From Candidatus Jidaibacter sp. (GTDB lineage: Bacteria > Pseudomonadota > Alphaproteobacteria > Rickettsiales > Midichloriaceae), in the NCBI GenBank assembly GCA_021298045.1, contig JAJTHY010000106.1, forward strand, positions 1 through 5,858: a stretch of 5,858 bases of DNA. The letters run 5' to 3'. Of the stretch, positions 4,005-5,858 are shown in pieces; positions within the stretch are counted from its first letter, which is position 1; every line of letters starts with the position of its first letter. A program made the position numbers and the translations under genes. The notes beneath the pieces were generated by a model that was not told the DNA's origin, did not search any database, and saw nothing but the letters and a program-made list of their open reading frames with translations.

Positions 4005-5858
4005 ATGAAAACTAAATTATATTGGGTAGAAATGGGAAATATACACATATTAGACATAATCATTATTGCTCTGTATTTGATCCTGTGCTTAGCAATAGGC
4101 CTTTACAAAGCTGGTAAGATCAAAACCATTAAAGAGTATACGTTAGGGTCTGGTTACATATCCACAGCAGTCTTGATGTTTACCATATTCGCTACCTATA
4201 TAGGCGCAGGCTCAACAGTTGGTACAGTTGAAAAGATTTATTCTATGGGATTAATTTTTGCTGTCACGCTGCTACTGCAACCGCTGTTTTGGTGCATTAC
4301 AGCAAAAATATTTGCCTATAATATACCCATTTTCAAAAAGGCAGGATGTATGTCTGTAAGTGATATTATGGGAGCTTTATATGGCAAAGCAGGGAAGTGG
4401 GTAACTAATGTGTTTTCAATATTTCTTTCAATAGGTATGATTGCAGCTCAAATAGGGGCTATAGGATATTTGTTTAATTACTTCTTAGGCATATCTCATA
4501 GTCTAGGAGTGCTTATAGGGTTCGGGGTGTTGGTTACATACTCCATGTTCGGAGGGATTAGGGCGGTTGCGCTTACAGATACTTTTCAAGGTTTGGTTAT
4601 ATTAGTGGCTATTCCAGTTGCTTGCGCTATAGCATTTCATGAAGTAGGTGGTTACGATGGCATGATGGATAAGCTACCGCTTTCACACCTGTCCATAGAC
4701 TTCACTGAAGCCAATTCATTATTTTTAGCCAGTATGTTGTTTTACGGGCTGTTGCCAGTATCAGAGGGTACCTTTATCCAAAGGTTTTTAATGGCTACAG
4801 ACAGCGATCAACTTAACAGAGCTTTAAGAGTTGTAGCTGTTATATCTTTACCGCTCGCACTTGTTATTGGATTAATAGGATTTATCGTAAAGGTAAAAGC
4901 ACCAGAGATTGACCCTAACATAGCTTTTTTTTATTTAATAGGTCACTACCTACCAATAGGCATTACGGGGCTTTTAATCAGTGGTATATTGGCAGCTATT
5001 ATGTCTAGTGCAGATTCGTGGTTAAATACCGCAAGTGTATTGTGCGCGCATGATATTGCTAAAGGTATTTTTCCAAAACTTACCGATAAGCATGAGTTGT
5101 TTATAGCCAGGGTTTCCGTGCTTATAATTAGTGCTCTATCTATGTTCTTAGCCTCTACTAGCCCAAGCCTTATGGGCCTTATATGGTTGGCTGACAATTT
5201 TTGGCTTCCAGTTATCTTAATACCACTTATATTTGGGTTTTTCAAATTCCAAACTAATCAAAAGTCATTTATAAGTTCCAGCATATTAGGAGCCTCTGGA
5301 GCTTTGCTTGGAAGGTATATTATGGGTGAATTTGCAACTATAAGTATGGTTCTTGGTATGATGGGTAGTGCAATTGGATTGTTAGTAATGCATTACTGGC
5401 AGGTATACAGTGGGCGGGATGTAAGTAATGCGCTTTTATCTTCGCGGTTGGCAAATAGCTTAAGCCTTAAAAAGAAGGATGGTGTACTTAAAATCCTGCA
5501 AAAAAACCTTGCTAGTCAAGTTGTCAGATATAGGCAGTATGGCTATGTGCTTGGTGGACTAGGGATGATATACTTTCTCGGCTCTTCTTTCTTCATGGCT
5601 TTTACTGATAGCAAAATCTTGTATACCATCGTTTATCTTAAAGCAGCAGCAGCTATTTTATGCTTTGGTCTTTGCATATTAGACTTCCACCTTAATCAGA
5701 AGCAGCAAGAAAAATATGTACCTATTTATTGGTGCATAACTTTATTATATTGCTTTCCTTTCCTATCGGCTTACATAGCTCTTATATATAACGGGGGCAC
5801 TCCTTGGATAATCAATTTAATGCTAAGTACCATTTTATTATACATTTTCGCAGGATGG
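4005..5858 (+). CDS. SSS-type symporter domain fused to CqsS-like membrane sensor, 3' end outside window (probable sensor kinase)
   Basis: The frame runs 618 codons without a stop to the right edge. Residues about 13-465 form a sodium:solute symporter (SLC5/SSS) domain with 13 predicted membrane helices. Motifs include TYIGAGSTVGT in helix 2, GGIRAVALTDTFQG (183-196) and the Na2-site region AAIMSSADSW (334-338 SSADS). A basic linker of about 45 residues follows (LKKKDG, VVRYRQ). Then come four helices at about 512-533, 541-563, 571-595 and 600-618. Their pattern (KAAAAIL, YVPIYW, YCFPFLSAY, a W near the end) resembles the membrane part of CqsS autoinducer kinases. Fusions of SSS with sensor kinases are known (CbrA). 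A kinase module probably follows but is not in the window. Start: ATG at 4005 is the longest choice, just after an in-frame stop at 3999-4001. ATG at 4032 (residue 10) is equally possible, since SSS proteins usually begin right before helix 1. Neither start has a clear ribosome site. Confidence 0.82.
   Translation, partial: MKTKLYWVEMGNIHILDIIIIALYLILCLAIGLYKAGKIKTIKEYTLGSGYISTAVLMFTIFATYIGAGSTVGTVEKIYSMGLIFAVTLLLQPLFWCITAKIFAYNIPIFKKAGCMSVSDIMGALYGKAGKWVTNVFSIFLSIGMIAAQIGAIGYLFNYFLGISHSLGVLIGFGVLVTYSMFGGIRAVALTDTFQGLVILVAIPVACAIAFHEVGGYDGMMDKLPLSHLSIDFTEANSLFLASMLFYGLLPVSEGTFIQRFLMATDSDQLNRALRVVAVISLPLALVIGLIGFIVKVKAPEIDPNIAFFYLIGHYLPIGITGLLISGILAAIMSSADSWLNTASVLCAHDIAKGIFPKLTDKHELFIARVSVLIISALSMFLASTSPSLMGLIWLADNFWLPVILIPLIFGFFKFQTNQKSFISSSILGASGALLGRYIMGEFATISMVLGMMGSAIGLLVMHYWQVYSGRDVSNALLSSRLANSLSLKKKDGVLKILQKNLASQVVRYRQYGYVLGGLGMIYFLGSSFFMAFTDSKILYTIVYLKAAAAILCFGLCILDFHLNQKQQEKYVPIYWCITLLYCFPFLSAYIALIYNGGTPWIINLMLSTILLYIFAGW

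Noticed and set aside
4946..5245. A 99-residue open frame on the - strand inside the symporter gene
   Set aside because: It is antisense to conserved SSS motifs, including the SSADS sodium-site region.

Overview
The window is AT-rich and densely packed, with short gene gaps and few strong ribosome binding sites. It reads like chromosomal DNA of a low-GC Gram-negative bacterium, probably a host-associated proteobacterium. Rickettsiales, Holosporales or Legionella-type lineages are possible, but no marker gene settles the taxonomy. There is no tRNA, rRNA, insertion sequence or CRISPR array.

Layout: (1) positions 2-394, + strand: the C-terminal MPN+/JAMM part of a RadC protein whose start lies before the window. 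(2) positions 391-3802, - strand: four co-oriented genes, read from right to left. These are a PhzF-family isomerase, a dCMP deaminase, an alpha/beta hydrolase and a full-length Ada. The deaminase and hydrolase are separated by only 3 bp. ada has its own good Shine-Dalgarno and a perfect TATAAT box in the 79-bp gap before it, so it is probably also transcribed separately. radC and ada converge and their stop codons overlap. (3) positions 3803-4004: a divergent AT-rich control region with a good promoter for phzF and a striking 10-bp inverted repeat. (4) positions 4005-5858, + strand: an open frame running off the right edge. It encodes a 13-helix sodium/solute symporter (SSS) domain, a basic linker, and four further membrane helices that resemble the membrane sensor of CqsS-type autoinducer kinases.

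Role of the genes: radC and ada belong to families linked to DNA damage and alkylation. dCMP deaminase feeds dUMP/dTMP synthesis. The hydrolase and the PhzF-like protein have no assignable substrate. The most interesting items are the SSS-plus-CqsS-like fusion, which is probably the front end of a sensor kinase whose catalytic part lies outside the window; the PhzF-like protein with Asn where the family has its catalytic Glu; and the inverted repeats around the ada and phzF/transporter promoters.
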